Origin: an uncultured Acetobacteraceae bacterium
GTDB taxonomy: Bacteria > Pseudomonadota > Alphaproteobacteria > Acetobacterales > Acetobacteraceae
DNA length: 11,188 nt
Assembly (NCBI GenBank): GCA_937930165.1
Contig: CALGVL010000381.1
Coordinates: 1-11,188, forward strand
Direction: 5' to 3'
This document shows positions 1 through 6,096 of the stretch, one piece after another. The notes below the pieces were generated by a model, which was not told the origin of the DNA, did no database searches, and saw only the letters and a list, made by a program, of their open reading frames with translations. Within the stretch, counting starts at the first letter, position 1, and each line of letters begins with the position of its first letter. The translations under genes were made by a program, and so were the position numbers.

Positions 1-1
1 A

Positions 2-913
2 GATTTCGCCTTCGCCATGCAGGGGCTCGGGACCGGCGCCGTCACGCTGTTCGGCAACGCGGTCCTGCGGGCGCGCGTGCTGGCGGCAGCACGGGCGGGC
101 ACAGCGCTCGCCGCCTTCGCCCTGAGCGAGCCGGAGGCTGGATCCGATGTCGCGGCGCTGGCGACCGTCGCGGTGCCGGATGGCGATACGCATTATCGGA
201 TCAGTGGGCGCAAGACCTGGATCAGCAATGGCGGAATCGCCAGCACCTATCTGGTCTTTGCCCGTACCGGAGAGGGCCCGGGCGCCAAGGGGCTTTCCGC
301 CTTCCTTGTGCCGGCCGATGCGCCGGGGCTGAGCGTGGAGGAGCGGCTGGAGATCACCGCGCCGCATCCGATAGCCACGTTGCGCTTCGATGCGGTGCGA
401 GTGCCGCGCGCGGACATGCTCGGTGCGCCAGGCGAGGGTTTCCGGGTGGCGATGGCGGTGCTGGATGTCTTCCGGGCGACGGTCGGCGCCGCGGCGCTCG
501 GCTTCGCGCGGAAGGCGTTGGACATGACGGTGCGACGCGCAGCGGACCGCCGGCTGTTCGGCGGGCCCCTCTTCGACCAGCAGATGACGCAGGCGGCCAT
601 CGCGGAGAGCGCCACTGAGGTGGATGCGGCGGCGCTACTGGTCTACCGCGCCGCCTGGCTGAAGGACAGCGGGGCGCCGCGCATTTCACGGGAAGCGGCG
701 CAGGCGAAGCTCTTCGCCACGGAGGCGGCACAGCGCGTGGTGGACCGCTGCGTGCAGATCCATGGCGGGCTGGGCGTGGTCCGCGGCAGCGGCCCGGAGG
801 AACTGTACCGCGAGGTGCGCAGCCTACGGGTCTATGAGGGCGCCAGCGAGATTCAGCGCATCGTCATCGCCCGCGCGGAACTCGCCCGCGCCCAGGCAGG
901 GGGAGCCAGGTGA
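2..913 (+). CDS. Acyl-CoA dehydrogenase, 5' end missing
   Basis: Flavoprotein that oxidises an acyl-CoA to the 2,3-enoyl-CoA and passes electrons to electron-transfer flavoprotein. The frame is already open at base 2, so the gene starts upstream; about 303 residues are visible, and roughly the first 80-90 of the usual ~380 are missing. Visible hallmarks are the FALSEPEAGSD signature, the KTWISNGG strand of the FAD/substrate middle domain, an RRLFGGPLFDQQ stretch in the C-terminal helical domain, QIHGGLGV, and the terminal RVYEGASEIQR, where the Glu of YEG is the family's usual catalytic base. It ends 43 bp before an aryl-CoA ligase on the same strand, so an operon is likely. The exact substrate cannot be read from the sequence; the neighbours suggest an aromatic or alicyclic CoA ester (inference). 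Confidence 0.93.
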   Translation, partial: DFAFAMQGLGTGAVTLFGNAVLRARVLAAARAGTALAAFALSEPEAGSDVAALATVAVPDGDTHYRISGRKTWISNGGIASTYLVFARTGEGPGAKGLSAFLVPADAPGLSVEERLEITAPHPIATLRFDAVRVPRADMLGAPGEGFRVAMAVLDVFRATVGAAALGFARKALDMTVRRAADRRLFGGPLFDQQMTQAAIAESATEVDAAALLVYRAAWLKDSGAPRISREAAQAKLFATEAAQRVVDRCVQIHGGLGVVRGSGPEELYREVRSLRVYEGASEIQRIVIARAELARAQAGGAR

Positions 914-956
914 CCGAACCGGCCGGATCGGATCCGGCAAGATGACGGAGGCTGCG

Positions 957-2603
957 ATGGATGGGCCGGGCATAGGGACGGGTCGCATTCCCAGTGCGCA
1001 TCAGGACAATTTCGCGGCGGACAGCCTGCCGCCGCGGGATCAGTGGCCGGAGCTGCTCTTCACCCTGCCGCAGTTGCGCTATCCGCCGCGCCTGAACTGC
1101 GCGGTCGAATTGCTGGATCGCAACCTGGAGCGCGGCCGCGCCGACCACCCCGCCGTCATCACGCCGGCCGAGACCCTGACCTACGGACAGCTTGCGGAGC
1201 GGGTCAACCGCATTGCCAATGTGCTGGTGCAGCGGCTCGGCTTGGTGCCCGGCAACCGCGTGCTGCTACGCAGCGCCAATACCGCCTGGATGGTCGCCGC
1301 CTATTTCGCGGCGCTGAAGGCGGGTGGGGTGGTGGTGGCGACCATGCCGCTGCTGCGGGCGAAGGAGCTTGGCCAGATGCTGCACAAGGCGCGCATCAGC
1401 CACGCGCTCTGCGATGCCCGGCTGGCGGAGGAGATGCGGAAGGCCGCGGCCGGTGCACCGGATCTGCGGCACCTAGTGTTCTGGGGCAATGCAGAGCTGG
1501 AGACGCTCTGCACATCGGCAAGCCCTGACTTCACGGCCTGCGACACCGCGGCCGAGGATGTATGCCTGATCGGCTTCACCTCCGGCACCACCGGGGAGCC
1601 GAAGGGGACGATGCATTTCCACCGCGACATGCTGGCCACCTGCGACAGCTATGGGCGGGAAGTGCTGCAGCCCGAGGCGTCGGACATCTTCATCGGCTCG
1701 CCGCCCCTGGCCTTCACCTTCGGTCTTGGCGGCCTGGTGCTGTTCCCCTTCCGCGTCGGCGCCAGCACCGTGCTGCTGGAAAAGGTGCCACCGGAGGATT
1801 TGCTGGCCGCCATCCAGCAGTACCGCGCCACGGTCTGCTTCACCGCGCCCACAGCCTACCGGGCCATGGCGGCGCGGGCGAAGGGGTTCGACCTCTCCTC
1901 CCTGCGCAAATGCGTCTCGGCGGGGGAGGCGCTGCCGAAGCCCATCTTCGAGGCATGGCAGGAGGCGACGGGGCTGAAGCTGATGGACGGCATCGGCTCG
2001 ACGGAAATGCTGCACATCTTCATCGCGGCGCGAGAGGAGGAGATCCGCCCCGGCGCGACCGGCAAGCCGGTGCCGGGTTACGAGGCGAAGGTGGCGGATG
2101 CGAACGGGCAGGAGGTGCCGCGCGGAACACCCGGGCGCCTTGCCGTGCGCGGCCCGACAGGCTGCCGCTACCTGAACGACCCGCGCCAGACGCGCTATGT
2201 CGAGAATGGCTGGAACATCACCGGCGACACCTACATCCAGGACGAGGATGGCTATTTCTGGTATCAAGCACGCAATGACGACATGATCGTCTCCGCCGGC
2301 TACAATATCGCCGGGCCGGAGGTGGAGGCTGCCCTGCTGACCCATCCGGCGGTGCAGGAATGCGGCGTGGTCGGTGCGCCGGATGCGGAGCGCGGGCAGA
2401 TCGTGAAAGCCTATGTGGTGCTGAAAAGCGGAGTGGCCGAATCCCCGGAACTGATCCGGGCGCTGCAGGAGCATGTGAAGGCCGAGATCGCTCCCTACAA
2501 ATACCCGCGCGCCATCGAATTCCTACCCGCCCTGCCCCGCACCGAAACCGGCAAATTGCAACGCTTCGCGCTGCGTGCCCTCAATCAGGGAGCCGCTGCT
2601 TGA
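957..2603 (+). CDS. Aryl-CoA ligase (benzoate / 2-aminobenzoate-CoA ligase type)
   Basis: ANL-superfamily adenylate-forming enzyme that activates a carboxylic acid with ATP and CoA. From ATG 957 it is 548 residues, typical for benzoate-CoA ligases. Motifs in order: FTSGTTGEPKG phosphate loop (residues 207-217), GIGSTEML (A5), NITGDTY (A7 Asp), RNDDMIVSAGYNI hinge (A8), and PRTETGKLQR with the A10 lysine at K533. The N-terminal stretch SAHQDNF...LPPRDQWPELLF...YPPRLNCAVELLDR resembles aromatic-acid CoA ligases, as I recall them, rather than acetyl-CoA or fatty-acyl ligases. Start choice: ATG 957 has GGAGG at 947-951 with a 5-nt spacer; ATG 942, five codons upstream, has no comparable site. The frame stays open further upstream but there overlaps the dehydrogenase. 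Anthranilate, benzoate and salicylate are all possible substrates; the Rid protein next door makes an amino-aromatic acid attractive (inference). Confidence 0.9.
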   Translation: MDGPGIGTGRIPSAHQDNFAADSLPPRDQWPELLFTLPQLRYPPRLNCAVELLDRNLERGRADHPAVITPAETLTYGQLAERVNRIANVLVQRLGLVPGNRVLLRSANTAWMVAAYFAALKAGGVVVATMPLLRAKELGQMLHKARISHALCDARLAEEMRKAAAGAPDLRHLVFWGNAELETLCTSASPDFTACDTAAEDVCLIGFTSGTTGEPKGTMHFHRDMLATCDSYGREVLQPEASDIFIGSPPLAFTFGLGGLVLFPFRVGASTVLLEKVPPEDLLAAIQQYRATVCFTAPTAYRAMAARAKGFDLSSLRKCVSAGEALPKPIFEAWQEATGLKLMDGIGSTEMLHIFIAAREEEIRPGATGKPVPGYEAKVADANGQEVPRGTPGRLAVRGPTGCRYLNDPRQTRYVENGWNITGDTYIQDEDGYFWYQARNDDMIVSAGYNIAGPEVEAALLTHPAVQECGVVGAPDAERGQIVKAYVVLKSGVAESPELIRALQEHVKAEIAPYKYPRAIEFLPALPRTETGKLQRFALRALNQGAAA

Positions 2604-2998
2604 ACCCGCTGACCATCCTGCAGCCACCCGACTGGCCGGCGCCCAAGGGCTATGCCAACGGGATGATGGGCCGGGGCCGGATCGTCCTGGTCGGCGGCCA
2701 GGTGGGCTGGGACCGGCAGGGCCGCTTCCCGGCCGGTTTCGTCGCCCAGGTGCAGCAGGCGCTGCACAACATCCTGGCGGTGCTGGCTCAGGCCGGCGGC
2801 GGGCCGGAGCATATGGCCCGTCTCACCTGGTATGTCGTGGACATGGAGGAATACCGGAGCAGCCTGCAGGCGCTCGGTCCGGCCTATCGCGCAGTGATGG
2901 GCCGTCACTTCCCGGCCATGACCCTGGTGCAGGTCGGCGGGCTGGTGGAACCCGAGGCGCGCGTCGAGATCGAGGCAACGGCCATCCTGCCGGATTAA
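2600..2998 (+). CDS. Rid-family (YjgF/UK114) protein lacking the RidA-type arginine
   Basis: Small trimer-forming Rid/YjgF fold protein. RidA members hydrolyse reactive enamines/imines; other subgroups have unassigned roles. The best start is TTG 2600, overlapping the ligase stop (TTGA), with AGGGAG at 2587-2592 and a 7-nt spacer; it gives 132 residues, the normal size. The next in-frame ATGs would cut the conserved N-terminal LQPPDWPAPKGYANG. Other hallmarks are VGGQVGWD (residues 31-38), RLTWYVVD (74-81), RHFPAMTLVQV and the closing VEIEATA. By unaided alignment the residue matching Arg105 of E. coli RidA is Gly114, with one extra residue in the following loop, so canonical imine deamination is not assured. 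Overlap with the ligase implies translational coupling and a role in the same aromatic-CoA pathway. Confidence 0.85.
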   Translation: MNPLTILQPPDWPAPKGYANGMMGRGRIVLVGGQVGWDRQGRFPAGFVAQVQQALHNILAVLAQAGGGPEHMARLTWYVVDMEEYRSSLQALGPAYRAVMGRHFPAMTLVQVGGLVEPEARVEIEATAILPD

Positions 2999-3005
2999 GG
3001 CTGCC

Positions 3006-3035
3006 CTCCCCCGCCCATTCATGCGGGCGGGGGAG
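3006..3035. terminator. Strong GC hairpin between convergent genes (possible bidirectional terminator)
   Basis: Perfect 11-bp inverted repeat, CTCCCCCGCCC at 3006-3016 and GGGCGGGGGAG at 3025-3035, with an 8-nt loop. It lies 8 bp after the Rid-gene stop and 10 bp after the stop of the opposing small gene, the right place to terminate both. There is no T-tract on either side, so it is not a textbook intrinsic terminator. Confidence 0.5.
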
Positions 3036-3044
3036 AGCGGCGGA

Positions 3045-3263
3045 TCAGCTGGGCATCGCCTCCGTCGAGGCCAGATCGTCGCCCGGATTCGGAGTGTGGG
3101 ACGCCATGCCATGATCCTCGTCCCGCCAGCGCGAGCGACGCTTCATGGCCTTGCAGGCGAGATAGGCTCCGCCGACAGCCGCGGCGCCGACGCCAACTCC
3201 GGTGGCAAAGGCCAGTCCTGAAATCATCACTCCCGTGGCCATAGTAGCGCAGCGCAGCAGCAT
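3045..3263 (-). CDS. Small predicted membrane protein, unknown function
   Basis: A 72-residue reading frame starting at ATG 3263, with GGAG at 3274-3271 and a 7-nt spacer; a longer in-frame start at 3335 adds a proline/arginine-rich leader and lacks this support. Residues 8-37 are a Gly/Ala/Val-rich hydrophobic segment (TMATGVMISGLAFATG followed by VGVGAAAVGGAYLA) likely to form one membrane helix. A basic cluster, KAMKRRSRWR, then an acidic, polar tail follow, which would place the C-terminus in the cytoplasm by the positive-inside rule. I recognise no family. It lies downstream of the pqq operon on the same strand, 133 bp past the pqqE remnant, and faces the Rid gene across a hairpin. That it is a real gene rests on the ribosome binding site, the membrane segment and the lack of a better ORF. 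Confidence 0.5.
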   Translation of the reverse strand: MLLRCATMATGVMISGLAFATGVGVGAAAVGGAYLACKAMKRRSRWRDEDHGMASHTPNPGDDLASTEAMPS

Positions 3264-3396
3264 GGTCGGTCTCCGTCCTGATGGTTGTCGTCGAATTGGG
3301 CCCTGTTGCCGTTCGGGCAAGATGGGGTCAGGCACCCGCCCGCCGCGGCTCCCGATAGCTGAAGCCCTCCTCTGCCCCGGCTGCCGCTTCCGCCGC

Positions 3397-3780
3397 CTAT
3401 GCCAGGACGGCGTGCTGCGGCGTTAGGGCGCAGGCAGGATCGGTGGCGGCATCGCCTGTCAGCGCGAAGACTTGGCAGCGGCAGCCGCCCCAGTCCAGTT
3501 CTGCCCGCTCGCAGCCCTGGCAGGGTGGGAGCATCCAGCCGGTGCCGCGGAAGCGGTTGAAGACTTCGGACTCCTCCCACGCAGCGCGCAGGGACGTGTC
3601 ATGAACACTGGGAAAGGCGAAGCCGGGAAGGCTTTCCACCGCGTAACAGGGCAGGATGCGGCTCGCCGCATCCAGCTCCTGCCCCGGCCGCGTCAGCGCG
3701 GCGGGGTTGGAGCAATAGGGGCGGCGCAGAGGGCAGCAATGCGTCAGTTCCGCGAGGAGCGCGAGGGGCGGCTCGATCAT
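3397..3780 (-). pseudogene. pqqE: pqqE remnant: PqqE radical SAM protein with large internal deletion
   Basis: Intact PqqE (~360-380 residues) is the radical SAM/SPASM enzyme that cross-links the Glu and Tyr of PqqA, the first committed step to PQQ. This frame has only 127 residues. Residues 4-39 (PPLALLAELTH...RPGQELDAA) match the PqqE N-terminus; residues 40-127 match the C-terminal SPASM tail (ILPCYAVESLPGF, RFRGTGWMLPPCQGCERAE, GGCRCQVFALTGDAATDPAC). About 230 intervening residues, most of the radical-SAM barrel, are absent, apparently in frame. The CxxxCxxC motif is also damaged: RCPLRCPYC in relatives reads CCPLRRPYC here, so the middle cysteine (residue 20) is Arg. The ATG at 3780 overlaps the pqqD stop (ATGA), as expected in an intact operon. 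An assembly collapse could also explain the deletion, though less easily the cysteine change. Confidence 0.85.
3654..3673. repeat. Perfect inverted repeat at the pqqE deletion junction
   Basis: GGATGCGGC at 3654-3662 and GCCGCATCC at 3665-3673 are perfect reverse complements separated by TC. The centre falls between codons 39 and 40 of the pqqE remnant, exactly where PqqE N-terminal homology stops and C-terminal homology begins. It may have aided the deletion or been created by it. Confidence 0.6.
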
Positions 3781-4046
3781 GCCGCAATTACGCCCTTCCC
3801 GGCCAGATCCTCCAGCATTGCGGCGACATCCTGCAGGATCTCCTCCCGCGGTGCATCGAAACGCGCGGCGAGCTCGTCCACGATGGCGTCCAGGCTGCGC
3901 AGCCCGTCCACCAGGCGCAGGATCTCCAGCGCCGTCTCGTCAGGGACGAACATACGCTCCGGCGCCATCACCACCCAGCGGCCGCGGGCCTGGTCCTCCC
4001 GCAGCCGGACGCCGCGGGCGAAGCGCGGGACGGCGGAGCCGGCCAT
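3777..4046 (-). CDS. pqqD: PqqD, PqqA-binding peptide chaperone
   Basis: PqqD is a small RiPP recognition element that binds the PqqA precursor peptide and presents it to PqqE. From ATG 4046 it is 89 residues, the normal length, with the family pattern PRFARGVRLREDQARGRWV, a MAPERMFVPDETALEILRL core and a helical C-terminal half (DAIVDELAARFDAPREEI). The frame extends 29 codons upstream but that part overlaps pqqC. ATG 4046 shares one base with the pqqC stop (TGATG), and the pqqD stop overlaps the pqqE ATG, so all three are translationally coupled. It looks intact although its partner PqqE is destroyed; on its own it has no known catalytic role. Confidence 0.92.
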   Translation of the reverse strand: MAGSAVPRFARGVRLREDQARGRWVVMAPERMFVPDETALEILRLVDGLRSLDAIVDELAARFDAPREEILQDVAAMLEDLAGKGVIAA

Positions 4047-4804
4047 CACGGCCGGAACGCCCCCGGCGGCGGCAGACCGGGCTCGACATAGGCGAAATAC
4101 AGCGCGTCGAGCTGCGCCCAGAGCAGGTCGCATTTGAAGCGAAGCGCGTCCATCACCTGCTCCTGCTGCTCCCGCGTGCGTGCGTGCTCCTTCACATAGG
4201 CCAGGGCGAAAGCGACGTCCTGCGGCGCCTGGGTCAGGCGCGGGGTAAAATAGGCCAGCGTTTCCTCGCTGACGAAATCGTAGTTGCGCAGCATGCCGGC
4301 GACGCGCTGGGAGATGATGTTGGGCGAGAACATCTCCGTCAGCGAGGAGGCCACGGCTTCGAGCACCGACCGGGACTGGACGAAATTGACATAGGCATCC
4401 ACCGCAAAGCGGGTGCCGGGCAGCAGGCCACGCAGCGAGACGACATAGTCACGGTCCAGGCCGAGGCCGTCGGTCAGCTTCAGCCAGCGCTCGATGCCGC
4501 CGGGCTTCTGGCCGTCGCCATCATGGTCCACCAGCCGGCGCCGCCATTCGCGGCGGAGTTCCGGCGTCGGCAGGCGCGCCAGCAGCGAGGCGTCCTTCGC
4601 CGGAATGCTGGCCTGGTAGTAGTAGCGGTTCAGCGCCCAGGCCTGCACCTGCCCCTTGCTCAGCTTGCCGCCATGCAGCAGGTGATGGAAAGGATGGTGG
4701 ATATGGTAGCGCTCCTCGCCGATGGCACGCAGGCGGCGCTCCAATTCCTCAGGCGAGAGCAATTCCGCCTGGTCCGCCATGGTACGATCAGGCTGCGCGG
4801 TCAT
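4046..4804 (-). CDS. pqqC: PqqC, pyrroloquinoline-quinone synthase
   Basis: PqqC performs the last PQQ step, an oxygen-dependent, cofactor-less ring closure and eight-electron oxidation of the PQQ precursor AHQQ. It has 252 residues, usual for the family, and is all-helical like heme oxygenases. Visible conserved blocks are RYHIHHPFHHLLH (residues 32-44), NRYYYQASIPAKDA, VDHDGDGQKPGGIERWL (92-108), LPGTRFAVDAYVNF, EAVASSLTEMFSPNI and LAYFTPRLTQAP. Matches to Klebsiella active-site residues, aligned from memory, are H34 (His24), H94 (His84), Y185 (Tyr175) and R189 (Arg179); I164 stands where Klebsiella has His154, which I believe is common in alphaproteobacterial PqqC. ATG 4804 overlaps the pqqB stop (ATGA). 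A second ATG at 4780 would shorten it by eight residues. Confidence 0.95.
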   Translation of the reverse strand: MTAQPDRTMADQAELLSPEELERRLRAIGEERYHIHHPFHHLLHGGKLSKGQVQAWALNRYYYQASIPAKDASLLARLPTPELRREWRRRLVDHDGDGQKPGGIERWLKLTDGLGLDRDYVVSLRGLLPGTRFAVDAYVNFVQSRSVLEAVASSLTEMFSPNIISQRVAGMLRNYDFVSEETLAYFTPRLTQAPQDVAFALAYVKEHARTREQQEQVMDALRFKCDLLWAQLDALYFAYVEPGLPPPGAFRP

Positions 4805-5739
4805 AGGGTGATCTCCATGCCGTCCTCCGCCACTTCCCAGCCCGCGGCACGCACCGCGGCGCGCTCGGGGCTGTCCTCCAACAGGATGGGGTTGGTGTTG
4901 TTCAGGTGGATCAGGATGCGACGGCAGATGCCGAGCTCCGCGAAGGTCGCGAGCGTGCCCTGCGGCCCGCTGATGCTCATATGGCCCATGCGTGCCCCGG
5001 TCTTGGGGCCCGCGCCGGCGCGGATCATCTCGTCGTCGCTCCAGAGCGTGCCATCGAACAGCAGGCAGGCGGCGCCGCGCAGACGTTCCCGCAGATCCTC
5101 CGTCACGGCGGCGCAGCCGGGGATGAAGAACAGCCCCGGCCCGTCCCCGGCGGAGAGCCGGAGGCCGATCGTCTCCCCCGCATCCACGCGGCCAGGATCG
5201 GCGCCGTCCGGCGCCTCCTGGAAGAGCGGCACCTTGCCCGGCACCGGGAAGGCCTCGAGCATCAGGCCGAGCGACTCCCCCGCGGCATCGCACAGGGCAA
5301 TCCCCTGCCCGAGCGGCAGGCCGCGCCGCGGCACGATGCCCGGATTCACCGCCTGGAAGATCGGATTCTCCGCCAGCACGGCCAGCGCCGGAGCAGCGGC
5401 GTAGAGGGCGAAGGCGTGCCGCTCCCGCAGGGTCAGCAGCCCGGCGATGGTGTCCACCTCCGCCCCGGTCAGGACGACGGCGGCGATGGGGGAATGGCGG
5501 ATCGTGCCGGGCTGCGGGCGGGGATGCAGCGGCGGGTTGGCCTCGATCTGCGCCCGCAGGTCGGGCGAAGCATTCAGCAGCACCCAGCGATGGCCATCGG
5601 CGGAGACGGCCAGGGAGGTCTGGGTCCTCGGCTTCGCCGCCGGATCACCGGCCCGTGCCCGCTGGCAGCCGAGCCCGGCCGAGTTCCATTGCGGGAAGCC
5701 GCCCCCGGCAGCGGAGCCCAGGACAAGTGCACGAAGCAT
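4801..5739 (-). CDS. pqqB: PqqB, metallo-beta-lactamase-fold PQQ biosynthesis protein
   Basis: PqqB has a metallo-beta-lactamase fold and is thought to hydroxylate the cross-linked Glu-Tyr dipeptide before PqqC acts. At 312 residues it is full length. The family signature opens the protein (VLGSAAGGGFPQWN, residues 6-19), followed by PRTQTSLAVSADG, WVLLNASPDLRAQI, LLFDGTLWSDDEM, GHMSISGPQGT and ILIHLNNTNPIL near the end. Two motifs differ from the enterobacterial form as I recall it: WNCNCxxC is WNSAGLGC, leaving only Cys25, and DHxxGLL is DTIAGLL (residues 96-102). These may be normal for the clade. ATG 5739 has only a weak upstream GGTGAAG element. It is separated from pqqA by 109 bp with two hairpins and coupled to pqqC by ATGA. 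Confidence 0.94.
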   Translation of the reverse strand: MLRALVLGSAAGGGFPQWNSAGLGCQRARAGDPAAKPRTQTSLAVSADGHRWVLLNASPDLRAQIEANPPLHPRPQPGTIRHSPIAAVVLTGAEVDTIAGLLTLRERHAFALYAAAPALAVLAENPIFQAVNPGIVPRRGLPLGQGIALCDAAGESLGLMLEAFPVPGKVPLFQEAPDGADPGRVDAGETIGLRLSAGDGPGLFFIPGCAAVTEDLRERLRGAACLLFDGTLWSDDEMIRAGAGPKTGARMGHMSISGPQGTLATFAELGICRRILIHLNNTNPILLEDSPERAAVRAAGWEVAEDGMEITL

Positions 5740-5767
5740 GCTGCTTCACCCGCCTCGAAGGCGATGT

Positions 5768-5790
5768 CCTGCACCGAGGTGCGGTGCAGG
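5768..5790 (-). promoter_or_regulatory. Hairpin in the pqqA-pqqB intergenic region (pqqB-proximal)
   Basis: Perfect 8-bp inverted repeat CCTGCACC / GGTGCAGG at 5768-5775 and 5783-5790 with a 7-nt loop, ending 28 bp before the pqqB start. The loop contains GGTGC, so an alternative shorter pairing with GCACC is possible. No U-tract follows. It may attenuate or protect the pqq transcript; function is inferred. Confidence 0.4.
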
Positions 5791-5814
5791 CCCTGGATAG
5801 TCATCTCATTCGGG

Positions 5815-5840
5815 GCAGGTCACGTGCCGCCGTGGCCTGC
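5815..5840 (-). promoter_or_regulatory. Hairpin immediately downstream of pqqA
   Basis: Inverted repeat with 10-nt arms (5815-5824 and 5831-5840) and a 6-nt loop; nine of ten pairs form on the minus-strand transcript, with one C/A mismatch. It lies 8 nt after the pqqA stop and no U-run follows. Its position fits a partial terminator or RNA-stability element that keeps pqqA expression above that of pqqBCDE, a known property of some pqq operons; here this is inferred. Confidence 0.4.
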
Positions 5841-5848
5841 GCCCTGTC

Positions 5849-5929
5849 TCAGCCGATCTCGGCGCAGGTGTAGCAGTTGATTTCGAGCGCCAGGGACAGT
5901 TCGGTGACGCGCGGCTTCTTCCAGGCCAT
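5849..5929 (-). CDS. pqqA: PqqA, PQQ precursor peptide
   Basis: A 26-residue ribosomally made peptide whose glutamate and tyrosine side chains become the PQQ skeleton. The sequence begins MAWKKPRVTELSLALEINCY, with the diagnostic ExxxY at Glu16 and Tyr20, and ends TCAEIG. MAWxKP at the N-terminus and the position of ExxxY match PqqA peptides. The start at 5929 has a strong GGAGG (5939-5935) with a 5-nt spacer. It is the first gene of the minus-strand pqq operon, 109 bp before pqqB, and faces a glutathione S-transferase gene divergently. The substrate peptide is intact even though the enzyme that cross-links it (PqqE) is not. Confidence 0.93.
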   Translation of the reverse strand: MAWKKPRVTELSLALEINCYTCAEIG

Positions 5930-5962
5930 CTGTTCCTCCACGGTTGCGTCCCGTGCTGGGTC

Positions 5963-5991
5963 AGTCTGCCCGCATTCGCTCCTGCCCTCAA
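5963..5991 (-). promoter_or_regulatory. pqqA: Candidate pqqA promoter
   Basis: On the minus strand, TTGAGG (5991-5986, four of six to TTGACA) is separated by 17 bp from CAGACT (5968-5963, three of six to TATAAT), about 34 bp before the pqqA start. The match is modest and there is no independent evidence, but spacing and position fit. Confidence 0.3.
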
Positions 5992-6010
5992 GCGGCCCGG
6001 CCGCGGGCCG

Positions 6011-6025
6011 GGACCGGGCCGGTCC
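6011..6025. promoter_or_regulatory. 15-bp palindrome in the pqqA/GST divergent promoter region
   Basis: GGACCGG and CCGGTCC flank a single central G, forming a perfect 7+1+7 inverted repeat. It sits between the divergently transcribed pqqA and GST genes, next to another GC-rich inverted repeat (CGGCCCG 5993-5999 / CGGGCCG 6004-6010). It could be an operator for a dimeric regulator, but such repeats also arise by chance in GC-rich DNA. Confidence 0.25.
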
Positions 6026-6096
6026 TCGACGGCAGGGCTTTCCGGAGGTGGCCAAGCAACGAATGGGAGGACAGACTGGCAATGAAGGAGTCCCGC

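Noticed and set aside
762..956. Upstream extension of the CoA ligase frame
   Set aside because: Overlaps the acyl-CoA dehydrogenase in another frame; ligase homology begins near SAHQDNF and ATG 957 has the best ribosome binding site.
1473..2474. 333-codon minus-strand open frame opposite the CoA ligase
   Set aside because: His/Arg/Leu-rich shadow of the ligase coding sequence with no recognisable motifs or ribosome binding site.
4310..4316. Ile164 in PqqC where Klebsiella has catalytic His154
   Set aside because: Aligned from memory only, and I believe PNII/PTII is common in alphaproteobacterial PqqC, so it is not reported as a defect.
4805..5293. Long N-terminal extension of pqqC
   Set aside because: The extra sequence lies within pqqB in another frame; the ATGA overlap at 4804 gives the standard 252-residue PqqC.
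3779..5404. 541-codon plus-strand open frame across the pqq genes
   Set aside because: Antisense to pqqB, pqqC and pqqD, which have clear family motifs; the translation is low-complexity Arg/Pro/Ala typical of GC-rich shadow frames.
5574..5804. 76-codon minus-strand frame between pqqA and pqqB
   Set aside because: Weak start context, spans the hairpin and runs into pqqB in another frame; no family resemblance.
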